From contig JADWQD010000022.1 of the NCBI GenBank assembly GCA_016110215.1, positions 310,001 through 374,000 of the forward strand: a DNA stretch of 64,000 nt, written 5' to 3'. Under the pieces are notes generated by a model. That model searched no databases. It had not been told where the DNA came from and saw only the letters and a list, made by a program, of their open reading frames with translations. Shown here one piece after another: positions 10,010 to 22,730 of the stretch; position 1 is the first letter of the stretch, and each line of letters begins with the position of its first letter. The position numbers and the translations under genes are program-made. Source of the DNA: Capronia americana (taxonomy: Eukaryota; Ascomycota; Eurotiomycetes; Chaetothyriales; Herpotrichiellaceae).

Positions 10010-12667
10010 GCAGAGCGAAAGGGAACCGGACGCACAATGCCGTCGCTCGAGGTATAGACGGACGAGTGCAGCACGGAGGCATGACCGTGCGGGTTTAGAC
10101 ATGACTGGACAAGACATGATATGACATGACAAGATGAGTTGTGACTAGACACATCCACAGAGGGTCAGCGTCAGGTATCGCTCACTGGAGGTTTCGGAAG
10201 GCAGGGACGTCTGTCTAGTCTGGTATGATATGGTTGTTTCTTTTCCGATTCGGCGGGCCATGTGCGCCACGCGGCAGGGATGAATATCCGGGCGTCTTCT
10301 CGTCCTTTTGCTGACATCCACGGCAAGCATATATCCCATGGCGAGGATGTTTTTGTTTTGTTCTGGCTGTCCTGTTGCGAGCGAGGTCCAAGGGGGGATG
10401 GGTAGACATAATCTAGTGGTGGGGAAGGATGAATTCCTTATAATGCTGGTAGCTTACCTGATAGAAATAACTACCTTACAATTCTGGTAGCTTACAGTAC
10501 CTGACAGATCTGTGTTCTTTCCCACCAGTCCTTCGGGACATATAGACTCCAGCTTTGGCGCAAACCTCCAAGGATAACATGATACGTGGGCCTGGCAGAT
10601 CGGAATCGACATGAAAACATGAATCCCAGTGCCTGTGCTGCATATGTGCTTGTCCGTCCGTATTGATGAGTCGATGAATGAGAGCAGCCATATCAACGAC
10701 CTGCGCCGCAGGTATTAATGAAGCTCAGCAGCGTTGAGATCGTCAATGACTGCTCTTCGCCGCCACGTTGGGCTGTAGAGAGGCCGGCCCATGGTTGGAT
10801 TTGCCAGCTCTCCACGTCGGAGTTGGGGTTCAATGAATCGACGGCGTTGGTTTCAGGTGTTCTTGTTGTATTGTGATACCCCGGCGGACAGGACGTCATG
10901 TCGAACGGTTCCTTCGAGTACGGTCGCCACACAACCCCTAGGGTCGTTCAATCCCGGTTGTCTGAGCGGTCCCATTCACCCGTGCTGAGTTGGATCTGGA
11001 GTTTGATGCCCAGAACCATGGTCGCGATATTGTAGCGGCGTCTCATTCCGCCGAACCGAAGGAAGACCATCAGTCATAGTCACAGTCAGGCACAGTATTC
11101 ACAGTCACTTTCGTGTCGCTGTGGGCGGGTTGACGGAGTCTGACAGGAGACATGATAGTGTACATATGGAAGAGGTGACACACACGCGTCCGGCGCCCCA
11201 CTCAGCGCAATGCTGCGCAATCCATAATTCCACTTCGCTCCTTCGAGTTACTTGTACTTGTAATATAAGAGTGCGCGCCCGAGGATCTCGCGGCGTCGTC
11301 TCACCCTGCCGTTTTTTTTGTTCCCCTTTTAACGGCAGAGATCGCGAGTCGAGTCGAGTCGAGCCGCGTGGCGCTGAGAGTGCCTTTTTCGAGACGAGAA
11401 CGTCGATTAGTGCCCAGCGGTATAGAGTAACTCACTCGAGGAGGATGGGCTTACAAGGAACAGAGAGCAGCAACAAAGCAGAAAACAGGGTATATTGGTA
11501 CGCACATCCCAGACAATAACTCACAAGGGAAGAAAGGCCCTCTCGCTTGATCGGGAAAGTTTTCGTCGAGGAGACACGGCGGCGGCGTGTTATCTCCGGC
11601 GCTTCTTCATCAGTCGAATCGGGCGTCGTGATGCACAATTTGCTGAACAATACACGGGGAAAGGAAGAAATGGTGCTGACAAAACAGTAATGCGATCGTC
11701 ACAGCAGCAAGACACCTCGTACACCTTTGAATACATTACTACTGTGTACCTGCCGGTCTTGGACTGTGGTTGCCTTAAAGGCCGGGCGTGTTTGATAACG
11801 ACCGAGCAGCAGGCTGTTTCGAGCGAGCCGAACACTGGGGGGCGCAAAACGGGGCGGTCGTACAACAAAGAAGCACAACAACAAGCTCTAACCCCGATGA
11901 AACGTGCTGGCGTCGGCAGCGAGAACGTCGGTCCATCCAATGGCAGCGACGGCGAAGCTGCAGTGGTGGATATCGGCTGCCGTACAAGACCAAAGTAGAT
12001 CCCCATTATTTATCCCTGTATTTTACGAAACGCCAGCTTACTCCGTATAATGTGAATAGTAGCGCTACAATGACTAATATGGCTTTCATTAATCTGGCTA
12101 ATTATTAACTCACGCACCACACTTATATATTCGTAGTTAGAGGAGTCTCTGAAGAGCTACCTTAGGCACCCCCTGAACACATGGCTGGTGATGTTGTTAT
12201 ACTAACACTGTTCGAAGGGGTCAACTATTGTGCGTGCGTGCCTGCTGTGTACTCAGGTAATTTATACGAACTAGTAAGTTATGCGTGGTAACTATGCCGA
12301 GGGCGCCAGTTAGTTCGCACCAATCAGAGTGACTATACGGAAGAATAACAGTCCGAAATATGGATATCGAACAGCCGAAGCCTTCAGTGGACTTCGCGCT
12401 TTCATTAAGGCCGAAGCAGGTGGGGATGGTCGGGCGCATCTTGATCTCCAGCCCGATCTCTTGATATGATATCAATTCAGGAGATTCTTTCTTTATTTGC
12501 CGGGCTGCTTCTCTCGCTGCCACTCTCTCCAATTTTCTGTGGCGTGTCGAGCAGAAAACCCGCCGTTCAGTTCAGCCGGCTGGAAGGTTCATCTTGTTTG
12601 TACGATCCCGTTGGCGACTCATCGAACAACCTTTGATCTCTGGCGCGCTCGGCTCAACATTCCAACA
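10010..12667. other. 2.66-kb region without recognisable genes
   Basis: ORFs here are short, overlap in several frames and resemble no family known to me. There is an ACATGA-rich run at about 10098-10135 and a (CGAGT)3 run at about 11345-11359. The part from about 12000 to 12300 is clearly more AT-rich than its surroundings and could be a decayed insertion. The last 150 bp are probably the leader of the MFS gene. Confidence 0.45.
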
Positions 12668-14106
12668 ATGTCCGGCACGATATCGGCAGATGTCGAGAAG
12701 CAACCGCCTTTGGAGAAGGAGCCGCCTACCGAGCTCAATGCAGACGCCAAAGAACCGTCGGCCGCATCTACTGGACGGTCTTCTCTAGAGCAAGCTGTCC
12801 AAATCGATCCTCCCAAAGCAGCCAGTCCATGGGCAGACCCTTCCTCGTTTCCCGACGGCGGCGGCCGGGCGTGGCTGACCGTTGCAGCTGCGAGTGCTTG
12901 CTTTTTCGTTTCATGGGGGTATGTGGCCTTGCGCTCTGATATCGTGTGTCTGCCGAGTGCTAATCTTCACCTAGGTGGATTAATTGCATCGGAGTATTTC
13001 AAGAGAGATATATGAGCGTCGAGCTGAGGCAGTACTCCCCCAGCACGGTCGCTTGGATCCCGTCGGTGGAGACGTTCTTCATGCTTGCCACCGGACCCGT
13101 GGCAGGCTTCATCTTCGACAACTACGGCCCCACCAGACTGTTGATCGCGGGCAGCTTCCTGCACGTCTTCGGGTTGATGATGGCCTCGATCTCCAAGGAA
13201 TACTACCAGTTCATGCTCAGCCAGGGCGTCTGCTCCGCGATCGGAGCATGTTGCATCTTCACACCGGCCGTCGCGTGTGTCTCGACGTGGTTCTACAAGA
13301 AACGCGGAATGGCCATCGGGCTCACGGCCTCGGGCAGTTCTCTCGGCGGTGTGCTATTCCCCATCATTGTCAGTCGGATGATTGAACGGAACGGCTTCCC
13401 ATGGGCGATGCGGACCTGTGCCTTTCTCATCCTCGGCCTTTGCACCTTCGCCGTCCTCACCCTCCGCGCACGCTTTCCACCACGGCCCCGCCCTTGGAGC
13501 CTTGTGGCGTTTGTTCGACCGCTCAAAGAGGTGCCGATGATCTTGCTCACCCTCGCGACATTCTTTTTCTACTGGGGAATGTTTCCCGTCTTTTCCTTCG
13601 TCACCGCTGTTGCGAACGGTCGCGGCATGTCTCTTGAGTTGGCGCAGTACCTGGTCTCCATTCTCAACGCCGGCTCAGTCTTCGGTCGAACCCTGCCTGG
13701 TATCCTGGGTGACAAATTTGGGCGGTTCAACGTCATGACAGTCTTCTGTACCTTGACCGGCATATTGATTCTGGCCGTCTGGATCCCGGCCGACACCAAT
13801 GTAGGCCAACTTGTCTTTGCGCCAGTCTTCGGCTTCACTTCCGGTGCTGCCATTGGATTGACGCCCGCCTTGATCGCACAAGTTTCGCCGATCCAGGAGA
13901 TTGGTGTGCGGACAGGCACGGTCTTCGCAGCGGGTTCGCTCGGAGCTTTGACAGGCTCGCCCATCGGCGGAGCGTTGATCACCCGCGACCACGGTGGATT
14001 CTTGTACCTCCAACTGTTCGGCGGCATCGTCTGTCTCGTTGGGTGTGCCTTCTTCGCACTCGCTCGGGTGTATCTAGTGGGATTTGACCTGAAGAAGAAG
14101 GTCTAG
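12668..14106 (+). CDS. MFS transporter, monocarboxylate-porter (MCT/MCH) type
   Basis: Two exons, 12668-12918 and 12975-14106, give 460 aa; the 56-nt intron has a TAATC-type branch point. The first ~60 residues are hydrophilic and cytosolic. The splice joins FFVSWG to WINCIGVFQERY, and this first-helix motif (SWGW.N..GVFQ) is characteristic of fungal MCT-like permeases. About 12 membrane segments follow. The loop between helices 2 and 3 has FDNYGPTRLL, and the second half has GDKFGRFNVM. Members move monocarboxylates, riboflavin or other small molecules across the plasma membrane; the substrate cannot be told from sequence. No neighbouring catabolic gene gives a hint. Confidence 0.88.
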
Positions 14107-17100
14107 ATGTTTTATTTCAGGGAACAGCGCATTAGACACGACAAGCATGCTGTATCATGTAACCATTAGCAATCGACTCCGCTTCCGGGTGGGATTAAAG
14201 GGAAGGACCCCTAGACGAGGCGTTAATAGAGACCGTGGAACGTGACGAAGCGAGCCCCTTGGCCTTCTGGTTTGGATTCGTGGCGGAATCCCGCTTCTCG
14301 AGGCAAGCAATCGCAACACCGGGCTATGGACATCTTTCTTCCCTCCCCAGCTCTGAAGTCCTTGACTCCTCGAACCTCCTCAAAGCCCTCTTCGTCATCA
14401 TCGTCCCTCATTGTCGGCAACAGACTGGTGTGCCTATGTGTCTACCTACCTTTTGCCCGCGTGGCTTGCTCCCATTCGTCGAAAACTGCGAATGGCCTTT
14501 TCCACGTTGCCCCGCCGTTCCCGCCGCCCTGAATCAGTCGCGGCGAGATTGTTGTCATTCTTTTCAATATGGTGTTGAAAGCGACGAGGTCTTCATTCCG
14601 AGTCTGCACCTCTGCACGCCCCTTCTTGACTCGATGGCCCGATGCGCGCATCTTGCGCCCTTTTGCATCTCGACATGAGAAAGACCAACTCTCCTGACAC
14701 GAATCAAAAGCTTCATGTATTACCATCAAATCAACAAATGAGATTGGAAATTATCATGTACCATCAAACCAGCGAACTTCGATCTTGACAGGCCGATGTA
14801 GGCACGCCTCGATGCGAAGGACTAGGCTGCTTTCAAGGACTGCGACGAATGACGACAATGAAGCGAAAGGGCCGGCACACTACGCTCTTGTGTCGCATGG
14901 CTCTTGCGCGTCAATGACTTCGAGCTCTCCCTATTCCTCGTACAGTGGATACCAGAGCGTACGGATAGCCATTGGGAGGGAAACTGTTTGTGTCAACGCC
15001 AGTGGTGTCGGACGATGATGACCACTCAAGCCAGAGCCCGTTACGGCCCTGATCAAAACCATACAACGTGCTGGGTGCTAGCCCAATCAGGCCGCTTTTT
15101 ATGCAAGAGCTGGGGCAAGAGATTGGTTCCTTCCCCTAGGTCATCAGGCCTGTTTGAGGAGGCAGGCACAACTGCTCCAACAAGACAAATACCTTGAATA
15201 TTGGGGCAGCGGTCTGTCATGTGGCTGGTAAATGTCACAGGAGCAGGGCTCTCATCGATGTTGCCCGGCATGTGTATTGTCTGCGCAGCTGCAAATTGGA
15301 AGGCAGGTAGCTGCACGGGGGTAAGTACAACGGTATTCTTGAGCGCCCTTGAGTTGTTCTCCTCAAGCGCTGTCTGCCCACTTCATGCAGGCACCACAGT
15401 CTGCTTACTGACCGCAATCCAGAAGCTGACCTTAAGATGTCATGCGGGCCATGCAGCCACAGCCTCTGCTTTGCAACCTCTGCATTGCGGACCGCTGCTG
15501 GATGGATGGACGCAACTGCAGCTGTCTACTGCTTCCGAATAGATGTTGGACACGATGCGCGATGAGTGCTGCCTTTTTTCCGGGGTGGCGATATCTTTGA
15601 AATCGACGGACGCGCAGACCTGCCCAACGACCGGTGACAGGGGGTGTAAGGAGCAGGAAGGTCTGAAGCAATCAACCTTGACAGCGGGCAGATCTCTGCA
15701 CTCCTGGTTTGCTCTATGGCTTGGCTCTTCCCACCAATTACTCCGGTATCCGGGCAACTCGGCTTACAGTTCTTGTGAGGCGGAGTATGTATCTCCGCCT
15801 TGCAAACCAGCCCTGCCAACCGGCCGACACCCTGGGAAGCGGCGTTCGGAAGATCGAATGAGCTGTCGACCAGCAACTGCAAGGCGCCGCGTTCGTTCTA
15901 GAGCAGAGTCTACCATTAGAGACCTCACCACCAATCCTCAGTTTGTTACTTCGTGCGACCAAACCGATGAGACCTGGACAGTATCCGTCTCAGGTATTTT
16001 GCTTGACATTAGTTTGATTGGATCAGCAGAGAGATACGTCCTACTAATGCACTGCAGCGTCCTGCAACCATGATTGGAATGGGACAGTCCGTTGGCTTTG
16101 CTCGCAGCAAACTCGGACGACATCTTGATCCAGCCAACTTACAACGAGACAGCCTTACCATTACCAGCCTCCGATTTCTTGGCTTGTGCTGGACCATTGT
16201 TGCAATGCCATATGGCTTCACGACGCAAGGGTAATGGGGGCAGGGACGGAGTACTGAAGACGCCATCCACCCGTGGGCCGGAATCCCACCCACCATGTGT
16301 CCGGGGTATACTGTGCGCGCCCCAGCCCTTGCTATGCTGCTGTTATGCTGCAAGGCAACGCCAACACGCTCGAAAGGCAACCGAAAACGCATCATGCGAC
16401 CGCATCGATCCAATTGGAAGCACGGGGAGGTTTGGGCTACAAGTGTTGCCCGTCAGACTCGAGCGACGTGTTGTTTCCGACTCGCAGCTCTCACGATCGT
16501 CGGCTGACTCGTTCGCCGTCTATTTAGGCGCGGAAATGACAGGGGGATGGAATAAATCAAGCAAACCCCGATCCGAAGGGTGCGTTGCAGGAAATTTAAT
16601 ATCATGGTATGGTCCAGATTCCTTCGCCAAATGTGTGTGGCCTTGGTTAGCTTGGCCGCTCACCGCCACGGTGCCATACTCTGTCCAGTCACAGGTGCAG
16701 CACCGGCCTTGCACATCGCCAGGCCGCCGTAGTCTTGTTCGGTCGAGGTCTTCCAGCATATTCGTTCGTCTCCCTCCGAAGGGCTCAGTAGAAGGAACTG
16801 GAATTCTGGAGAGCTTAACGCCAAATGCTCGTGGAAGGAAATAATGCATGCCCGGACTGGAGAGGGATCGGACGCCGCGACTACCTGGGACCCAAGGCTC
16901 TGTAAGGGATCACAGCCTGTTATCCGCTCGCTCCCGCAAATGAGGAAATGGGCTGCTCGAGAACGCTCTCATGCTATCCTTCTTGGGCCTCAATTGAGAG
17001 AGCATCCTGATAACGTCTCCCGCCTATGGGAGCAGGACTGAGTGCATACGTGTGCGGCGACGTCCATGCATGCGGTCATGTCATTGGGCTCCTGCTTTGT

Positions 17101-17441
17101 CCTTTGTCCTTGGATCCGCGTCCAAGGTCGAGGTTGACCGGTTACTGCGCTTAATGCCAGAAACAGGATGGCCCGCAGCCCCTCTGGAGCGCAGCGCGTC
17201 TCGACCGGCTGCCGTCGCCTCACCACGGGGGTTCACCAGCGTAATGACCCATGCAGCTCATCATGAGCAGGACCGCAATGGCTGGACAGTTTGCAACTTG
17301 CTACAACGAAGCCTTGGGTGTTGGCTCTGATGGATGCCAGGTATAAAAGACTCTTCTTCACCATGTTGGAACGATCTTCATCTTTGGACGGTCAACCTAG
17401 CTCTGAAAACCGTGTATACTTATATCGATCTGTCACACATC
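14107..17441. other. 3.3-kb region with no well-supported gene
   Basis: Apart from the weak spliced candidate at 14223-14651, no reading frame looks coding. The longest (16074-16844 plus strand) has no domain or start context I can support. No terminal repeats of a transposon were seen. Confidence 0.45.
14223..14651 (-). CDS. Possible small spliced gene, unknown function
   Basis: Two open stretches in different frames can be joined by a 60-nt intron (donor GTAGGT at 14449, acceptor AAG ending at 14390). The product would be about 125 aa. Exon 1 would start at 14651 and contains TRNEDLVAFNTIL, ISPRLIQGGGNGGATW and FDEWEQATRAK. Exon 2 contains EGFEEVRGVKDFRAG and CCDCLPREAGFRHES. The amino-acid texture is protein-like, but the acceptor and branch point are poor and I recognise no family. 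Confidence 0.25.
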
Positions 17442-18576
17442 ATGGCATCTCAGGGGCTTCGCTGGTACGTTGAGGCTTTCTTCAGAACGGCATTGAGCTT
17501 GCACCGCTAACCTATTGCCCAAGGAAAACGCCAGAGATCGGCGAAGACACGCCAGCCTCCTCTTCCGAGCGCGGCGGGGACGACCCGAAAAAGAATAAGG
17601 AAACAACCTTTGTTGATGGAATGCCAAAGGACAGGAGTGCTTGTGACCGATGCCGTGATAGCCATCGGAAGGTAGGTCGTCAGAAAAGCTGTCACCTCCA
17701 GGCTAATAATGTATCTCGCTTAGTGCAAGTTGAATGGACCGCGGTCTCAGGGGTGTGAGGAATGCCGGAGGATGGGAAGGCATTGCAGCTACATGGACGG
17801 GCAAGAAGGGACAGCGAGTCCTGTCGCCGGAGCATCGGCACCAGTGGCGCCTGACCCAGCCGTCTCTTCTCAGGCTCCTCCTGAACAGGCTGCACAGGAG
17901 TACGTCGAGAAACCATGGCGTCACGAAGAAGAACGAAACTGACTTGGATAGTGGTGCTCTCAACGGTTCCCAGCAAGCATCGACACCGACGACTGCCCAG
18001 CCAGTATTGACCTCGACCATTCCCCAGCCAGCACTGACACCGACGATTCACCAGCAAGCACTGACGCCGACGATTCACCAGCAAGCACTAACACCGACGA
18101 CTCACCAGCTGTACCACCACCAGCAGTGGCAAGAGTACCCAGATCCAGCACACCTTGCAGACGGTAGACTCGGACAGAACGAATTCGTCGCTGCCACGAA
18201 CCCTCCACTACAGCCAGTGGGATTGACCGGCGTCGAACACCATGAACACGATCCCTATGCTCTACACAACATCCCTCATGCTCAAAGCAACATCGCTTAT
18301 CCTCAACAACACAACGACCCTCGTGCTCAACGCAACGACCCTCGTGATGAAAGCAACATCACTTATGCTCAACAACACAACGACCCTCGTGCTCAACGCA
18401 ACACCCCTCATGCTCAACGCAACCACCCTTATTCTCTGTACAACAGCCCTTATGCTCCATATACCCTGCCGCAACAATTTGGTGATGGTGGTGTCAACGT
18501 TGGAGACATGCCGGGTCCGAGCCAACCTGCTCAACCAGAAGAAGACAACAGCAATGACTACGGCTGGTTGGACTGA
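17442..18576 (+). CDS. Small Zn2Cys6 protein with repeat-rich tail
   Basis: Four exons, 17442-17464, 17524-17671, 17724-17899 and 17952-18576, give 323 aa; introns are 59, 52 and 52 nt with CTAAC or CTGAC branch points. The zinc cluster spans exons 2 and 3: C-x2-C-x6-C-x9-C-x2-C-x6-C, reading CDRCRDSHRK then CKLNGPRSQGCEECRRMGRHC. Intron 2 falls exactly before the third cysteine. The segment between Cys3 and Cys4 is longer than the common 5-6 residues. No fungal_trans middle domain follows. The tail is Thr/Pro/Gln/His-rich with near-identical 9-residue units (LTPTIHQQA) and later units around HNDPRAQRN. It ends in an acidic stretch (EEDNSNDYGWLD) that could activate transcription. It resembles short Agaricus- or ascomycete-type Zn-cluster proteins. 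The target is unknown. Confidence 0.78.
18025..18105 (+). repeat. In-frame 27-bp tandem repeats coding LTPTIHQQA
   Basis: Three consecutive 27-bp units differ mainly at third positions. They lie inside exon 4 of the Zn2Cys6 protein and keep its frame. A preceding copy is more diverged (LTSTIPQPA). Confidence 0.75.
18277..18435 (+). repeat. In-frame Asn/His/Pro-rich degenerate repeats
   Basis: Units built on CTCAACGCAACRACCCTCR-like sequence recur at 15-bp and about 60-bp spacing and encode variations of HNDPRAQRN and NITYAQQ. They belong to the tail of the Zn2Cys6 protein. Confidence 0.7.
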
Positions 18577-20246
18577 AGGGAAGACAGACTACAAGCATCT
18601 CAGAGTAGAGCTGCAAGAGTGGATAATATCGGGTACTTACAGTACATGGATGTTGCGGCAGTCGAGGTGGTCAGACCAGGAGCAAGATCGAAAGGACTTA
18701 TACTTGGTGTAATTCACGTTTCCTACTCACTCACACACACACGCACACATCGTTCGTCTTCTTGCTTCTTCGGCGCGTACTCGTAGGAGCTATAAGCGAA
18801 AGGCAGTGCTGTTGTAATCTGCTCAGTTCCAGTAGGATACCGCACGCGTTGTAAATTCGGGATGTCATTATCATATTCAAGGTCACGAACCATGACTCCC
18901 TCCCGACTTTGTACGACTAAACCAACCGCGATGTCGCCAGATCCGAACAAGCGCGTCTCCAGACTCTATGTCGCGCTATTCGAAGGGTCGTAGCCGCTAA
19001 AGTGTATCGAAAAGTAGCCCAGACGGGAAGCCACCGAGCTCTCCTCCGTACAAGGGTTCCTAGAGTAATTAATTGCAAGCATACATAATAGTGTGAGTCC
19101 CCAGGCGACCTTGGACATGGACATAGGACACATCTTAAAAAGTTGACATTTATTCCCAAATGGCCAACTGCCAGCCAGCCAGAAGCCGACGTCGGTGGAA
19201 GGTTGTATAATGTGGTGGACAACTCGACGTGGTTGATTTGGGATCCATCTAAACGAATCAACTCTCGTACGGAGAATTGTATCCTCTTGTTCTCGGTAAT
19301 CTCCAGTATTTATCGAGCTGTGCTCGCACTGTGATTTGAGAGACTCGTGAGTCTGATGCGATGGGAAATTTGCGAAAAGTTTGCAGGAAAACATAGGTAC
19401 GTTAATCTCACGAATCCGGAAACAGGATCTTTGAGGCGGCAAATAGTGTACTAGTATCCTACTCTGAGTACTGTTTCATTGAAGAAGGGATGAGTTGAAG
19501 TGTTTAAGTGTTGAAGAATGAACTTCTTCCCCGTGGTGCCGCCGATCGGCTAATACAGGTACCCAACCTATATAAGTGCCCTATTGGTGCTGTCGCTCCT
19601 GCGTATTACATAGGTATGTATGGGGATGCGTACGAGCCACTGAACAAAGCTTCAGGGCCTAAGTAAGAGCAAGCTTGATTCGAGCCAAGCCACTGTACTC
19701 GTATCCTACAGTACAGTATAGTATAAGCAGGGACAATTTTCTCCTTTGGACATCCGTTTTTCGTATGCTCATTGACTCGGACTGTTGAAGGCCCAACACC
19801 GTGCAAACAATTCTCCACAGCCGAGACCCGGACGAAAGCAAACATTGGACCAGTTGCCTTATTCAGACCACCGAATCTAATCAGTACTGTTGTTCCTTCA
19901 TTATTTAATAGCACACAATCCACCAAGGGCATGATAAACAGTACAATGAAGGCTATTTGAGAGCTTCATTGATTGTTTACCTGAGATTGATTTGGGTTCA
20001 CTTCTCTTCCACACCCTCGAGTTTGGCTTGGCGGCTTCACGCATTGAGATTCCCGAAACAGAAAGGTACGTACCTAGGTATCTTGTGCGACGGGCTTGCA
20101 ATTTCGCAAAGGCGAGGGAGTCAACTGCACATTCTCCCTTGAATAGATTTCCCCACGTGACGCATCACCTTGAGGACGGTTGACGGGGAGCAAGCTCACT
20201 GAGGTTAGCCAGAGATATTCACCAGCACAAAAAGTCTACTGTCGTC
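18577..20246. other. 1.67-kb AT-richer intergenic region
   Basis: No supportable gene. On the minus strand, 18723-18950 reads as a protein-like 75-aa frame containing GSGDIAVGLVVQSREG, and about 18980-19120 reads as a start with a hydrophobic segment. The two cannot be joined cleanly. This could be a decayed gene. A TATATAAG motif lies at 19569-19576. Confidence 0.35.
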
Positions 20247-21221
20247 ATGAGCATGGACCCTCGGGTCGGCGCCGTCGACGGCTTCACAGCGACCAAGCAC
20301 AAATCTGTGCCTCCAGGCCTGGATCCTTCGGGCGTGAAACTGCCAGAGGGGTACGCGGTGTGCGTTATCGGCGCGTCGGCCGGAATCGGCGAACACATCG
20401 CGTACAGCTTTGCGAAAGCCAATGCCACGCACATGGTCATTGCATCTCGCACGCTCGGTGACCTGGAGGGCGTGGCTGCGGAGATGCGACGGATTCATCC
20501 CCACGGCGTGGTTACCTGTCAGACATGCGATGTCTCGAACGCCTCAGATGTCGAAGCGCTGGCCGAGTACGTGAAGAGCGAGGTTGGGCGGCTGGACGTC
20601 CTGATCCTCAACGCCGGCTACGCTGGGCCGGTGACAACCAAGATGGATCAAGGCCAGCCGGAATGGGTGCTCAAGGCTTTCGAAGTCAACGCCATGGGGA
20701 CATACTTGGCGGCACACTATTTCGTGCCCTTGCTCCTGCAATCCAGCAATGGAGCCAAAGGTTTCTTGGTCGTTGGCTCGATTGCAGGCTGTATCCGACG
20801 GGGGCCAATTGCAAATACCGGGTACACGGTCAGCAAGATGGCACAAATTCGACTAGTCGAATATCTCCATGAGCAGTATTCTGATGAAGGCTTGGTCAGC
20901 CTTGCGATTCACCCGGGTGCGGTGATGACTCGGATGGCAAGCGGGAATACGCCCGAGGTGTTTCTGCCTTGTAAGTCGCGGTTCCTATATCTGGAACACA
21001 CTTGGTGCTCGGACTTGATGTACTGACATTGTCGGACAGACCTGACTGACGAGGTCGATCTTTGCGGAGCTGTCTGCGTATACCTGAGTCAGCGTATCAG
21101 GGACATCAGTTGGCTAAGTGGCAGGTTGATCTCTGCCACATGGGATATGGAAGAGCTGATGGCGAAGAAAGAGCAGGTGGTGGAGAGGGATTTGCTAAAG
21201 TTCGTGCTGTTGACCAATTAG
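20247..21221 (+). CDS. Short-chain dehydrogenase/reductase
   Basis: Two exons, 20247-20970 and 21040-21221, give 301 aa; the 69-nt intron splits a Tyr codon, and exon 2 supplies the last ~60 residues. This is a classical SDR. The cofactor motif is GASAGIGE, then the aspartate in TCDVSNASD, LILNAGYAG, the catalytic serine region VVGSIAG, and GYTVSKMA with the Y-x3-K pair, followed by AIHPGAVMTRM. Arg in SRTLGDLEG after the second strand may favour NADP. It is cytosolic, with no signal or membrane segment. A second ATG two codons downstream could also be used. The substrate cannot be inferred, and neighbouring genes do not form a pathway with it. Confidence 0.88.
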
Positions 21222-22730
21222 TTGTGGGAGACATGAGAGTCTCGGACACGAGACGGACTGTAGTCTCGGCGTTCTTCATCCGTTCTGGTGGTTCTGCAGG
21301 GTGGGATGACGATGCAAGGTACAAGACGTCAGTGAAATTTCATCCAGTCGACATGCCGATTCATGCATGCGAAGTGACACCCATCATGCGATCTGCAGGC
21401 TGCACTGCAGACAGAAATAGAAAGTTCGCAATGGCCAGAGCCTGGCCATTGCACGCACATGTGATCGGTATTCTCAGTCGTAAGGTTTTCAATGTCGTTT
21501 CAATGCAACCACTGCGGGCGAGACGGTGACTTTCGCGATCCCCCGTACTTGTCACAAGTGAGCTGTTGCACCAACCCCAGATGACTTCCAGCGTGGAAGC
21601 GTTCGGTGAAACAGGCTGCTGAACAATAAGCGGACGTTTCATTGACAAGCCACTGATGCGCGCGAGAAGGATGACGCAGGACCGGAGCAGGAAGAGGATG
21701 GATTTGGGGACGAAAGTGTGTTGGAGAGCCCCAATTGAGGGTCATGGAACACTCGAGGCCAGAAGCGACACCCCCCAGGAACGAAGCCTGGAGCGTGATT
21801 TGCTCAGTTTGAGGCAAGCCGACCCCGCCGGGCAGTGCTTGGCACGCCAACGGGAGCTGGTGTTGGTCAAGTTCCACTTTGCTGGCCGTGGTGGCAAAAG
21901 GCTTCCTTCACACAGTCAACAGAGACATGTCCCAGCTCAGGTTGTCAGCTCGAAAACACGATACTGCCTGTGAGGGATAAAGCTCAAATGCACTGGAGGT
22001 CGGTCTACAAGTACCCAGAGCAAACATCCGCCGGCCACCGGAGGCGCTGGCAGTGGACTCGACAGTTGATAGTGGCGTGCGTCGCAAAGTGGACCGTTTG
22101 CCGATGTTCCGCTGAAAAAGCAGGCTTATGAAGACTCGCATGGCATTTGGCTGCTCGGCTAGCCATCGACTTATCTGAGTGCGTGGGTGTCTCTCCCGGC
22201 CCACGTGCTGTCTGGTCGTAGAGATGCACTCAGACACCAGCGCGAGAAGTGAAATTGTTTCAACGACGCCTCTTGGTTTGAGCCACCAAAACGTGAGAGG
22301 AAATGGGATAGTTCACTGGTCGATATCCAAAGAGAACACGAGCTCTCAACTTGACGGGCGCTCACATTGTGGTACGAGACTTTACAGAGGGCCCGGTCAT
22401 TCGAGCCGACGTGACTACCTGCATACCCGCGTCTGATCTGACAGGGTTCCGACGCTGAGAAGATCCTGCTTGTGTGGCCATATCAAAGCCACGATTTTCC
22501 ACTAGTTGCTGCCAAAAGTCTCTTTCCCTGGCATCTCCGAGACTTCCACGCTCAACATCGCTGCCGTGTGGAGAAGAAGAAGGCTTCACCATCCTTCGCC
22601 AGCCTTTTTATTTCTACCACCCGCCTTTCACTCCCGCCTCCTCCTCGTAGTCACTCACTACTGCAACTGTTTGGTACAAACCTACCTTCGCTTGGTCCAA
22701 TCCTTTCGTTGTTCATCCCTCTCCGTCAAC
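21222..22730. other. 1.5-kb intergenic region
   Basis: No gene is recognised. The last ~150 bp are pyrimidine-rich and read as the leader of the GPI-anchored protein gene. Confidence 0.5.

Noticed and set aside
12000..12300. AT-rich patch as a RIP-mutated transposon
   Set aside because: No terminal repeats, target-site duplication or transposase similarity could be seen; base bias alone is not enough.
16074..16844. 256-aa plus-strand ORF
   Set aside because: No domain, no splice continuation and no start context. ORFs of this length occur by chance at this base composition, and its composition is not protein-like.
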